Shown here: positions 9,712 to 16,980 of the stretch, one piece after another
Position numbering within the stretch: position 1 is the first letter of the stretch
How the letters are laid out: every line of letters starts with the position of its first letter
Assembly: GCF_003386165.1 (NCBI RefSeq)
Contig: NZ_QRDV01000002.1
Location: 472,936 to 536,935, forward strand
DNA: 64,000 nucleotides
Direction: 5' to 3'
DNA from: Winogradskyella eximia
GTDB lineage: Bacteria; Bacteroidota; Bacteroidia; Flavobacteriales; Flavobacteriaceae
The notes under the pieces: generated by a model
What the model was told of the DNA's origin: nothing
What the model saw: the letters and a program-made list of their open reading frames with translations, nothing else
Database searches by the model: none
Program-made: the position numbers and the translations under genes

Positions 9712-10911
9712 ATGGCTTTTAAACCTGCAAATAATATACAAGACTTACAATACTTTGGTGAATTCGGTGGTGTTAATCCATCCATTTCAGATTCATCTAC
9801 CTATACCTTCTTATCAGCAAAAACCATGTTCGATACTTTTGAAGGTAATGCAGACGGTTGTTATTTATACTCGCGTCATTCCTCTCCATCTAACTTATAT
9901 TTAGGTGAAGCGTTAGCCGCTATGGAAGGTACAGAAACAGCAACGGTTACCGCTTCAGGTATGGGAGCTATTACACCTGTTTTATTACAACTTTGTGATG
10001 CTGGCGAACATGTAGTAAGTAGCAGAACCATTTATGGAGGCACGTATGCCTTCTTAAAAAACTTTACTCCACGTTTAGGTATTAACACCTCTTTTGTTGA
10101 TATCACTAAACTAGAGGCTGTAGAAGCTGCCATTACTCCAAAAACAAAAGTACTGTTTTGTGAAACGGTGAGTAACCCATTATTAGAAGTTGCTGACATT
10201 AAAAGTTTAGCCAAATTAGCAAAGAAGCACAACATTAAATTAGTGGTAGATAATACATTTTCTCCATTATCAATTTCACCAATAAACTTAGGTGCAGATG
10301 TTGTTATTCATAGTTTAACCAAATTCATCAATGGCTCTTCAGATACTGTTGGAGGTGTGGTTTGTGGGACTCAAGAATTAATAGACGACTTAAGAAACGT
10401 AAACAGTGGAGCTGCCATGTTATTAGGTTCTACAATGGACAGTATGCGTTCGGCTTCTGTATTAAAGAATTTAAGAACATTGCACATTAGAATGATGCAA
10501 CACAGTTATAATGCTACTTATTTAGCAGAAAAATTTGAAAACGACGGATTAAAAACGGTATATCCAGGTTTAGCTTCTCACCCATCACATACCTTATTTA
10601 AATCTATGATGAATGAAAAATACGGTTTTGGAGGTATGATGACTGTTGATGTAGGCTCGTTAGATAAAGCCAATGCTTTAATGGAACTAATGCAAGAACG
10701 TAACTTAGGTTATTTAGCAGTAAGTTTAGGCTTTTACAAAACCTTATTTAGCGCACCAGGTAGTTCTACTTCTTCTGAAATTCCTGAAGAGGAACAAGAA
10801 GAAATGGGCTTAAGCGATGGTTTAATTCGTTTTTCTATTGGTTTAGATGCAGACATTGAACGTACGTACGACATGATGAAAACTTGCATGAAAGAATTAG
10901 ATATTCTTTAA
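9712..10911 (+). CDS. Methionine gamma-lyase / Cys-Met metabolism PLP enzyme
   Basis: 399 residues starting at ATG 9712 (MAFKPANNIQDLQYFGEFGG); the extra 21 codons upstream lack family resemblance. Features of the Cys/Met metabolism PLP family: YSRHSSPSNLYLG near residue 53, ASGMGAI near 81, the PLP-contacting VVDNTF (Asp180) and the Schiff-base lysine in HSLTKF (Lys204). The family cleaves or exchanges sulfur amino-acid side chains; the close relatives in flavobacteria are annotated methionine gamma-lyase, which releases methanethiol, 2-oxobutyrate and ammonia. Cystathionine gamma-synthase/lyase activity is the main alternative. It is divergent from an Lrp gene and followed by a strong terminator. 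Confidence 0.85.
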   Translation: MAFKPANNIQDLQYFGEFGGVNPSISDSSTYTFLSAKTMFDTFEGNADGCYLYSRHSSPSNLYLGEALAAMEGTETATVTASGMGAITPVLLQLCDAGEHVVSSRTIYGGTYAFLKNFTPRLGINTSFVDITKLEAVEAAITPKTKVLFCETVSNPLLEVADIKSLAKLAKKHNIKLVVDNTFSPLSISPINLGADVVIHSLTKFINGSSDTVGGVVCGTQELIDDLRNVNSGAAMLLGSTMDSMRSASVLKNLRTLHIRMMQHSYNATYLAEKFENDGLKTVYPGLASHPSHTLFKSMMNEKYGFGGMMTVDVGSLDKANALMELMQERNLGYLAVSLGFYKTLFSAPGSSTSSEIPEEEQEEMGLSDGLIRFSIGLDADIERTYDMMKTCMKELDIL

Positions 10912-10934
10912 GCCATAATGACACCTATATATTT

Positions 10935-10980
10935 AACGGTTAGATGCTTATGTTACTACAAGCGTCTAACCGTTTTTTTT
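10935..10980 (+). terminator. Rho-independent terminator after methionine gamma-lyase
   Basis: Arms AACGGTTAGATGCTT (10935-10949) and AAGCGTCTAACCGTT (10960-10974) pair with one mismatch around a 10-base loop, followed by a run of T to 10980. Confidence 0.9.
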
Positions 10981-11058
10981 ATGTCATATTCTCTGATTCG
11001 TATTCTATTTGCAAATGGCTTAACAAAATCGTAACATTACAGAACTAAACGGACTAAA

Positions 11059-12729
11059 ATGCAAGAAAACGACGACCTAAGTGAGATTAAAATAGAAGAT
11101 CAAGTAATTATAGACAATAAAGAACTTAGTTTTTTTGAAGCACTTATACCTGTTGTTATTTTAATGGCAATGTTAGCTTACAACATCTTTTTTGTTGAAG
11201 ATCAAGAGTGGTTTGGAGGCTATACCAATCAAATTATTTTATTATTAGGTGGTGGCATTGCGGCTATCGTTGGCTTTTTTAATAAAGTGAATATCAAAAT
11301 CATGCTCAAAGAGGTTTGGGAAAACCTCAGAAGTGTTTTTGTACCTATTATGATTCTATTTTTAGTCGGAGCCTTAGCTGGCACATGGTTAGTGAGTGGA
11401 GTGATTCCTGCGATGGTCTATTACGGTTTACAAGTTTTAAGTCCCGAAATATTCTTACCAGCTTCCGTTGTCATTGCTGCTGTAATTTCTATTGCCACAG
11501 GGAGTTCTTGGACCACCTCTGCAACCGTTGGTATTGCATTAGTGGGTATTGGTACCGCTTTGGGTATAAATCCAGGGATGATTGCTGGAGCTGTAATTTC
11601 TGGTGCTTATTTTGGAGATAAAATGTCGCCTTTAAGTGATACCACCAATTTAGCACCTGCTATGGCTGGCACCGATTTGTTTACACATATTAAATACATG
11701 GCCATTACCACTGTGCCTACAATTATTATAACATTAATTGTATTTGGAATTATTAGCGCAAATATTGATCCAACCGGAAGTTCAGATACGGAATTTATTT
11801 TAGGAACAATCGATCACTATTTCAATATCTCACCATGGCTATTTATGGTGCCTGTTGCCGTAGTTGCTCTAATATTATTCAAAACGAAACCATTGGTTGC
11901 ACTTGTTTCAGGAGTGCTATTAGCTATAATATTCGCTTTTGTTTTTCAACCCAAATTAATTAGCTCTATTTCAGATTCGTCATTTAATACTATTGTCAAT
12001 TCAGTTTTAACCGATACAAATATCACTATTTCAGATGATGAATATATGGCTGCTTTATCTGAATCAGATATAGAAAGAATTAATAATGATAAAAACAGAT
12101 TAGAAAACCTATTTAATGACAATGATTTAAAAGGAATTTATACCGTTGAAAACCTAAAGAATTTCTTCGCTACGGAATATAATGAGCCTGCCATCATTGA
12201 AAGCAAAGCAGATAACTTAGATAAATTGATTACCATTAAAAGGTTAAAAAAACTGTTTAGCTCTGGCGGAATGCAAGGCATGCTTTGGACCATCTATTTA
12301 ATTATGTGTGCTATGGTTTTTGGTGGCATTATGGATGCTATTGGAGCCTTATCGCGCATTACAACAGCATTACTTTCTATAGCGTCTTCGGTGTTCGGAT
12401 TGTTTGCCAGTACAGTAGTGAGTTGTTTAGGTTTAAATGTTATTGCATCAGATCAATATTTGGCGATTGTGATTCCCGGAAAAATGTTCAAACAAGCCTA
12501 TGAAGATAAAGGCTTAGCACCAGAAAATTTAAGTCGTACGCTCGAAGATGCTGGTACTGTAACCTCCGTACTTATTCCTTGGAACACCTGTGGTGCTTAC
12601 CAAAGTGGTGTTTTAGGTGTGGGTGTTGGTGAATACTTTATGTATGCAATTTTTAACTGGCTGAGCCCATTTACCACCTTATTATTTGCTGCTTTAAATC
12701 TTAAAATTAAGATGCTAAAAGCTAAATAG
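11059..12729 (+). CDS. nhaC: Na+/H+ antiporter, NhaC family
   Basis: 556 residues with about 11 hydrophobic segments. Family landmarks include TGSSWTTSATVGIALVGIG, ISGAYFGDKMSPLSDTTNLAP and, near the end, LEDAGTVTSVLIPWNTCGAYQSGVLGV. It should exchange Na+ for H+ across the inner membrane. A hydrophilic insertion of roughly 90 residues (about 310-400, rich in D, N, E and K) separates two membrane blocks and makes the protein longer than many NhaC members. It stands alone between methionine gamma-lyase and peroxiredoxin. Confidence 0.88.
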   Translation: MQENDDLSEIKIEDQVIIDNKELSFFEALIPVVILMAMLAYNIFFVEDQEWFGGYTNQIILLLGGGIAAIVGFFNKVNIKIMLKEVWENLRSVFVPIMILFLVGALAGTWLVSGVIPAMVYYGLQVLSPEIFLPASVVIAAVISIATGSSWTTSATVGIALVGIGTALGINPGMIAGAVISGAYFGDKMSPLSDTTNLAPAMAGTDLFTHIKYMAITTVPTIIITLIVFGIISANIDPTGSSDTEFILGTIDHYFNISPWLFMVPVAVVALILFKTKPLVALVSGVLLAIIFAFVFQPKLISSISDSSFNTIVNSVLTDTNITISDDEYMAALSESDIERINNDKNRLENLFNDNDLKGIYTVENLKNFFATEYNEPAIIESKADNLDKLITIKRLKKLFSSGGMQGMLWTIYLIMCAMVFGGIMDAIGALSRITTALLSIASSVFGLFASTVVSCLGLNVIASDQYLAIVIPGKMFKQAYEDKGLAPENLSRTLEDAGTVTSVLIPWNTCGAYQSGVLGVGVGEYFMYAIFNWLSPFTTLLFAALNLKIKMLKAK

Positions 12730-12824
12730 TTTTTATTTATTGAAAATAAAAATAGTCATAGTCAAAATCTATCGCTTTATAAAAAATTAAAATTTGCTTA
12801 ACGTATAAATTAAGTAATGCTAAG

Positions 12825-12832
12825 TATCTTTG
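12825..12832 (+). promoter_or_regulatory. -7 promoter box of peroxiredoxin gene
   Basis: TATCTTTG is a full match to the Bacteroidota TAnnTTTG box, 40 bp before the start codon. The nearest TTG upstream (12794-12796) is 28 bp away, longer than usual. Confidence 0.55.
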
Positions 12833-12872
12833 TGGTCGAAAATTAATAATCAATTTTAAAACTATAATAAAC

Positions 12873-13511
12873 ATGGCATTAGTAGGAAGACAATTTCCAG
12901 ATTTAAACGTAAACGCAATGAACGATATGGGCGACACTTTTAAAGTGAACGTTCTAGAAGAAGCGAAAAACAATAACAAAAAAGTAGTATTATTCTGGTA
13001 CCCAAAAGATTTCACTTTTGTATGTCCAACAGAATTACATGCTTTTCAAGCGGCTTTAGGTGAATTCGAAAAAAGAAACACGATTGTAATTGGTGCGTCT
13101 TGTGATACTGCCGAAGTACACTTTGCATGGTTAAGCACTTCTAAAGATAATGGTGGCATTGAAGGCGTAACATATCCAATTTTAGCAGATTCTAACCGTA
13201 ACCTTGCTTCAGCTTTAGGGATCTTAGATATTTTCAATGAGCAATTTGATGAAGAAACTGGTTTAGTAACGGTGGAAGGTGATAATGTAACCTACAGAGC
13301 AACATACATCATTGACGAAGAAGGAACCATCCAACACGAAAGTGTTAACAACATGCCTTTAGGTAGAAACGTTAACGAATACTTGAGAATTATTGATGCG
13401 TTAACTCATGTACAAGAAAAAGGTGAAGTTTGTCCTGCAAACTGGGAAGAAGGTAAAGATGCCATGCAAGCTAACGCTAAAGGGACTGCTGCTTATTTAG
13501 CAACTCATTAA
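12873..13511 (+). CDS. 2-Cys peroxiredoxin (AhpC/TSA family)
   Basis: 212 residues. The peroxidatic cysteine is in FTFVCPTE (Cys51) and the resolving cysteine in EVCPANW (Cys187), so it is a typical 2-Cys enzyme that reduces hydrogen peroxide and organic peroxides in the cytoplasm. It is followed by a thioredoxin-fold gene and a DUF6952 gene on the same strand; the thioredoxin is a likely electron donor. A perfect -7 box precedes it. Confidence 0.95.
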   Translation: MALVGRQFPDLNVNAMNDMGDTFKVNVLEEAKNNNKKVVLFWYPKDFTFVCPTELHAFQAALGEFEKRNTIVIGASCDTAEVHFAWLSTSKDNGGIEGVTYPILADSNRNLASALGILDIFNEQFDEETGLVTVEGDNVTYRATYIIDEEGTIQHESVNNMPLGRNVNEYLRIIDALTHVQEKGEVCPANWEEGKDAMQANAKGTAAYLATH

Positions 13512-13531
13512 TCTAAAAGTTTAAAATTTAT

Positions 13532-13599
13532 GTCATTGCGAGCAAAGTGTGGCAATCTGTATATTAAGATAGAGATTGCTTCACGTTGTTCGCAATGAC
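13532..13599. repeat. Palindromic REP-like intergenic element
   Basis: GTCATTGCGA..GGCAATCT on the left and AGATTGC..TCGCAATGAC on the right form a long imperfect inverted repeat in the gap between peroxiredoxin and thioredoxin genes. The motif is of the kind found as dispersed palindromes in many Bacteroidota genomes. It may act as a transcript-end or mRNA-stabilising structure. Confidence 0.75.
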
Positions 13600-13615
13600 G
13601 TATAAAACAAAAACT

Positions 13616-13924
13616 ATGATACAAGAATTAGAACAAGATAATCTGCAAGAGATCATCAATAGTAACGATACAGTGATCGTACAATATTCAGCGACATGGT
13701 GTGGCAATTGTAGAATCATGAAACCTAAGTTTAAGAAACTTTCTACAGAACACGAAGGAGCTACTTTTGTGATTGCTGATGCTGAAAAATTTCCTGAAAG
13801 TAGAAAATTAGCAACCGTTGATAATTTACCAACCTTTGCAACCTTTAAGAATGGTGAATTTAAAAGCCAAGTACAAACAAATAAGTTCGATGTATTAAAA
13901 GAACTTGTTGACGACGTGGCATAA
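13616..13924 (+). CDS. Thioredoxin-fold protein (CGNC active site)
   Basis: 102 residues from ATG 13616 (MIQELEQDNLQEII); the frame extends upstream into the palindromic element, which makes an earlier start unlikely. The thioredoxin fold is shown by VIVQYSATWCGNCRIMKPKF, with CGNC in place of the usual CGPC, and the cis-proline LPTFATF. It probably serves as a thiol-disulfide reductant for the upstream peroxiredoxin; this rests on position. No signal peptide is seen. Confidence 0.85.
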   Translation: MIQELEQDNLQEIINSNDTVIVQYSATWCGNCRIMKPKFKKLSTEHEGATFVIADAEKFPESRKLATVDNLPTFATFKNGEFKSQVQTNKFDVLKELVDDVA

Positions 13925-13937
13925 CCCATAAATATCT

Positions 13938-13980
13938 GGTTGAGCACAGTCGAAACCTTAAACCCTTCCACTACACTCAA
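13938..13980. repeat. Degenerate palindromic repeat (GGTTGAGCACAGTCGAAACC type)
   Basis: The left arm GGTTGAGCACAGTCGAAACC and the right arm CTTCCACTACACTCAA are inverted copies with several substitutions. It is a second, different palindromic family only 340 bp from the first, so repeats flank the thioredoxin gene on both sides. Confidence 0.6.
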
Positions 13981-14002
13981 AAAAGACAAAAAATCATTAG
14001 CA

Positions 14003-14260
14003 ATGAAACTACCTGTAATAAAACACTTAACGCAGTTTATAGAAGACAATGACGAAGATTACATCATTGAAACTATAGAAACACTTGAAGCCTTAACCGA
14101 AGTACCATCTCTTAAAGATGAAGAATTAGACGTTATTGGAGAACTAATCTCTAATATGTATGGTGCTATTGAAGTGAATAAAATGATAAAAGAAGGCACA
14201 CCTAAAAAAGAAGCCGTTAACGGATTTATGAAACGTGTGTTAGGGTCTATTGATAAATAA
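14003..14260 (+). CDS. Small conserved protein, DUF6952-like
   Basis: 85 residues from ATG 14003 (MKLPVIKHLTQFIEDND). An upstream in-frame start at 13940 lies inside the palindromic repeat and is unlikely. The protein is acidic and helical with no signal peptide. Its sequence and position after peroxiredoxin and thioredoxin genes fit DUF6952, a family confined to Bacteroidota as far as I recall. The function is unknown; a link to oxidative stress is suggested only by context. A terminator follows. Confidence 0.75.
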   Translation: MKLPVIKHLTQFIEDNDEDYIIETIETLEALTEVPSLKDEELDVIGELISNMYGAIEVNKMIKEGTPKKEAVNGFMKRVLGSIDK

Positions 14261-14286
14261 TTGAAAAAGAGAATTACCCCTTTTTA

Positions 14287-14315
14287 AAACCACGTTGCAA
14301 AAGCAAGGTGGTTTT
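14287..14315 (+). terminator. Terminator ending the peroxiredoxin-thioredoxin-DUF6952 group
   Basis: AAACCACGTTGC (14287-14298) pairs with GCAAGGTGGTTT (14303-14314) with one mismatch, followed by TTTT. A nearly identical hairpin is found at 20333-20362, also directly ahead of a cassette leader. Confidence 0.85.
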
Positions 14316-14534
14316 TGCTTTTAATACCGTTTCAATTCCTATGAGTTAGCTATAACCTATATACATTAGAGGATTGCAACTTGGCTTTTATCTGAGAAAA
14401 CCAGTACGTAACTTTTCATATAGATTTTTAACGAAATACACTTAACTTCGTTGCTAGAATATAAAAAGCTACTATATCTTGCTCTATTTTCGGGATATGA
14501 GTAATAAAAGTTACTGTAAAACGAGTTGTACACC
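14316..14534 (+). repeat. Leader-type segment in front of the first cassette
   Basis: No gene is visible in this stretch. Its last 40 bp (14491-14530, GGGATATGAGT..ACGAGTTGTA) match 20556-20595 at 34 of 40 positions, and both copies follow the same kind of AAACCAC..GTGGTTT terminator. The right edge is GTTGTACACC (14525-14534), the reverse complement of GGTGTACAAC at the end of the following unit. It could be an attI-like site, a cassette promoter region or another attC subtype. Confidence 0.5.
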
Positions 14535-14555
14535 ATTAAACCGAATCGAAAATAA

Positions 14556-14975
14556 ATGACATATAAATATTCTATTTGCCATCCTGAAAAAGAAAATATT
14601 GAATATAGAAATAGTCCAATATCGGGAAATGAAGTTATAGAAATAGCTAAAAATTATCCTTGGATTGAAAAGCTGAAATTTTCAGATTCATTGAACCCAG
14701 AAAATATTCATTACAGTCCTTCTCTTGATTTTAACTGCATTCAAAACGGAAAAAGTTTCTGTTTAACTGCTAATTATGATAAGAACGAAAATCTTGAATT
14801 CTCTCTGTGGTATAATAGACCAAAAAAAGTAAAAATTTTATTTGGATTATTAGGAGAAAAAGAAAAAATGGTTGTTGACGATATTTGGGGTTTTAGTTTA
14901 GAAAAATCCTTGAAATACTTGGAGCATTTTGTGAATGGAAACCACTCATTGATTGAAGAATTATTTAAAAAATAA
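14556..14975 (+). CDS. Hypothetical protein, cassette gene
   Basis: 139 residues, soluble, no signal peptide, no family recognised. The start lies 22 bp after the cassette edge and the stop TAA is one base before the GGTGTACAAC edge of the following palindromic site, a spacing typical of an integron cassette gene. The protein has mixed alpha/beta character with aromatic residues (YPWIEKLKF, LEFSLWYNRP) and a C-terminal basic-acidic helix. Because neighbouring cassettes carry defence systems, a defence or antidote role is possible, but nothing in the sequence shows it. Confidence 0.6.
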   Translation: MTYKYSICHPEKENIEYRNSPISGNEVIEIAKNYPWIEKLKFSDSLNPENIHYSPSLDFNCIQNGKSFCLTANYDKNENLEFSLWYNRPKKVKILFGLLGEKEKMVVDDIWGFSLEKSLKYLEHFVNGNHSLIEELFKK

Positions 14976-14976
14976 C

Positions 14977-15110
14977 GGTGTACAACACCGTATATAATTT
15001 ATTGCTAGTTCTAGCCTACTTACGAAAATCCTCGCGGATTTTCTATTCGGTTTTTATTTACTAAATTACGTGCTAAACCACGCAACAAACCATATACAAA
15101 CACGTTTGCC
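14977..15110 (+). repeat. attC-like recombination site 1
   Basis: A 134-bp site. It begins GGTGTACAAC (14977-14986), the exact reverse complement of the cassette start at 14525-14534. The outer stem CCGTATAT pairs with ATATAC..CAC near 15092-15103. An inner hairpin GAAAATCC (15024-15031) pairs perfectly with GGATTTTC (15036-15043). It ends with GTTTGCC (15104-15110). The centre carries CTAAATTACGTGC, shared with the other sites. Confidence 0.7.
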
Positions 15111-15140
15111 ATTTAAACAAACCTTAATAAGACTTGAAAA

Positions 15141-15614
15141 TTGAAAAAAATAAACGTAAAAAAAGGAGCTGTATTACAACGAATAGGTGATATAAGTTCC
15201 AAGGTTTTTCTTGTTGAAAGTGGTTTGTTAAGAAGCTATATAATTGATGATAAAGGGAAAGAACATATATATATGTTTGGTCCTGAAAATTGGTTAGTTG
15301 CTGACAGTTGTGAACCCAATACACCTTGTCAATTATTTATAGATGCTCTTGAAGACACCATTATAAATGTCGCTACAAAAGAAGAATTACTAAAGGAAGG
15401 TCCAGACCTAACTGCCTTATTAAGACGTTTAGATACTATGCAAAATAGAATTATAATGTTAATGAGTTCAAATGCAAAAAAAAGGTATGAGCATTTTACT
15501 AAAACGTATCCAAACATTATTCAAAGAGTTCCGCTAAAAATGGTAGCTTCTTATTTAGGAATTACACCTGAAGCCTTGAGTCGTATCAGAAATGAACTTT
15601 CTAAAAAAAAATAA
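15141..15614 (+). CDS. Crp/Fnr-family regulator, N-terminally shortened
   Basis: 157 residues from a TTG start at 15141; a stop lies directly upstream in frame. The cyclic-nucleotide-like fold (VFLVESGLLRSYIIDDKG..MFGPENWLVAD) and a C-terminal winged helix (MVASYLGITPEALSRIRNEL) are clear. Compared with the paralogue at 16316 it lacks about 31 N-terminal residues, including the first helix and strand, and it starts 37 bp after a GTT site edge. It is therefore either truncated by cassette insertion or a short variant. It is followed by a palindromic operator and a DoxX gene, its likely target. Confidence 0.75.
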   Translation: MKKINVKKGAVLQRIGDISSKVFLVESGLLRSYIIDDKGKEHIYMFGPENWLVADSCEPNTPCQLFIDALEDTIINVATKEELLKEGPDLTALLRRLDTMQNRIIMLMSSNAKKRYEHFTKTYPNIIQRVPLKMVASYLGITPEALSRIRNELSKKK

Positions 15615-15628
15615 TCCAATAGTATTTC

Positions 15629-15642
15629 TTGATGTACATCAA
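15629..15642 (+). promoter_or_regulatory. Crp/Fnr-type operator upstream of doxX
   Basis: TTGATGTACATCAA is a perfect palindrome of the form TTGA-N6-TCAA. Its centre lies 36.5 bp before the end of the candidate -7 box GAATTTTG (15665-15672), nearly the same spacing as at 16912-16927, which suits a class II activator position. Confidence 0.7.
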
Positions 15643-15697
15643 TGCATAGGCTTTCAAAAACTATGAATTTTGTTCTATAAATAAAATTTAAAGTATA

Positions 15698-16108
15698 ATG
15701 ACAAATCAAAAAAGCAACAAAGCAATTAATATAGCATTATGGATTGCACAAGGATTATTAGCCGTAATGTTTATCATGGCTGGATTAATGAAAGCTACAC
15801 AACCGGTTGAAGCACTTACAGAAGCGCTTCCATGGGTAGCAAATACACCGCTTGCATTGGTTAAATTTATAGGAGTTAGTGAACTATTGGGTGGTTTAGG
15901 ATTATTAATCCCTTCAATTTTCAGATGGAAACCTAATTTAACGGTATTGGCAGCTCTTGGCTTAGCCTTGGTTATGGTATTAGCCGGTGGATTTCATGCC
16001 TCTAGAGGAGAGTTCTCTGCAATAGGAATGAATGTGATTTTACTAGGACTTGCACTTTTTATTGCTTGGGGACGAAGAAAAAAAGCACCTATACTTGCCA
16101 AAAATTAA
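15698..16108 (+). CDS. DoxX family membrane protein
   Basis: 136 residues with four predicted membrane helices (IALWIAQGLLAVMFIMAGLMK; LVKFIGVSELLGGLGLLI; LTVLAALGLALVMVLAGGF; AIGMNVILLGLALFIAWG). The first helix and the GVSELLGGLGLL segment are typical of DoxX-like proteins, which are linked to redox and sulfur metabolism but poorly defined. It is preceded by a Crp/Fnr gene and a TTGA-N6-TCAA operator, so it is probably induced by that regulator. Confidence 0.85.
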   Translation: MTNQKSNKAINIALWIAQGLLAVMFIMAGLMKATQPVEALTEALPWVANTPLALVKFIGVSELLGGLGLLIPSIFRWKPNLTVLAALGLALVMVLAGGFHASRGEFSAIGMNVILLGLALFIAWGRRKKAPILAKN

Positions 16109-16152
16109 TGTGAAATTACTGGCTTTATAAATTACGTGAGCTGAATAAAAAC

Positions 16153-16293
16153 GGCATACAACAATGTATAAAAGCAATAGCGGTTCTGGTGTAAACTTGA
16201 ACCGTTATTGCTTTTATTTAACTATATTGCTTATTGAGATGTAAGTGCAGATAAATCCGCTACTACTCTTATACTAAAGACTAAACGTTGGGC
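16153..16293 (+). repeat. attC-like recombination site 2 (divergent subtype)
   Basis: Starts GGCATACAAC (16153-16162) and ends GTTGGGC (16287-16293), matching the classical RYYYAAC / GTTRRRY rule closely. A strong inner hairpin pairs AAAAGCAATAGCGGTTC (16170-16186) with GAACCGTTATTGCTTTT (16199-16215) with one G-T wobble. That hairpin could also end the doxX transcript. Its inner sequence differs from sites 1, 4 and 5. Confidence 0.55.
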
Positions 16294-16315
16294 GTAATAT
16301 TGAAATCCTTCGAAT

Positions 16316-16897
16316 ATGACAGAATTACTAACACAAAATATATTAAACCATATTACACTTTCAAAAAAAGAGCTAGAAAGTTTTTGCAGCTTATTTAACC
16401 AAAAAGAAGTTAGAAAAAAACATTTCCTCATGCAAGAAGGTGAAATTTGCAAGTTTGAGGGCTTTGTTACTAAAGGGCTTTTTAGAGTATATCATATAGA
16501 TAGTAATGGCTTTGAACAAGTACTCTATTTTGCACAGGAAAATTGGTGGATTACTGATATCGACAGTTTTACCAATGAAACGCCATCACAACTTTATATT
16601 CAAGCATTAGAGGATAGTGAAGTATTATTAATTTCAAAAAAAGATAAAGAGTTTGCTTATAACAATATACCTAAAATAGAGAAACTGTTTAGAGTCATGA
16701 CTCAAAAAACACATATCGCCTTACAACGAAGAATCATAGATAATTTAAGTAAAACAGCAGACCGACGTTATATAGACTTTATTGAAAAATATCCCAACCT
16801 CTTTCAACGGTTAACCAACCTACAGATTGCCGCTTACTTGGGTATAAGCCACGAGTTTTTGAGTAAAATTAGACGAAAAATAGCTAGTAAAAAATAA
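16316..16897 (+). CDS. Crp/Fnr-family transcriptional regulator
   Basis: 193 residues, full length. An N-terminal helix is followed by the effector-domain barrel (HFLMQEGEICKFEGFVTKGLFRVYHID) and a C-terminal winged helix (RLTNLQIAAYLGISHEFLSKIRRKI). The [4Fe-4S] cysteine set of Fnr is absent and the cAMP-contact motif is not evident, so the signal is unknown. The start is 23 bp after the GTTGGGC site edge. It is followed by a perfect operator and a metallo-hydrolase gene. Confidence 0.88.
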   Translation: MTELLTQNILNHITLSKKELESFCSLFNQKEVRKKHFLMQEGEICKFEGFVTKGLFRVYHIDSNGFEQVLYFAQENWWITDIDSFTNETPSQLYIQALEDSEVLLISKKDKEFAYNNIPKIEKLFRVMTQKTHIALQRRIIDNLSKTADRRYIDFIEKYPNLFQRLTNLQIAAYLGISHEFLSKIRRKIASKK

Positions 16898-16911
16898 TTA
16901 AAAATTCATTT

Positions 16912-16927
16912 ATTGAACTTGTTCAAT
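16912..16927 (+). promoter_or_regulatory. Crp/Fnr-type operator upstream of the metallo-hydrolase gene
   Basis: ATTGAACTTGTTCAAT is a 16-bp perfect palindrome containing TTGA-N6-TCAA. Downstream lie TTG (16931-16933) and CATCTTTG (16950-16957), a near-match to TAnnTTTG. The operator centre is 37.5 bp before the end of the -7 box, about -43 from a likely start point, an activator position. Confidence 0.72.
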
Positions 16928-16980
16928 GTTTTGAAGTAGGTAATGATCGCATCTTTGTACCATCATTAAATACAAACAAA

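Noticed and set aside
9600-9712. SAM or other riboswitch ahead of methionine gamma-lyase
   Set aside because: The gap is short and lacks recognisable aptamer helices.
15024-15043. Simple Rho-independent terminator inside attC-like site 1
   Set aside because: The hairpin has no T run after it, is part of a larger conserved palindrome, and its arms covary between sites.
16170-16215. Ordinary terminator after doxX only
   Set aside because: A terminator role is possible, but the hairpin sits between GGCATACAAC and GTTGGGC edges like the other sites, so I kept it as part of site 2.
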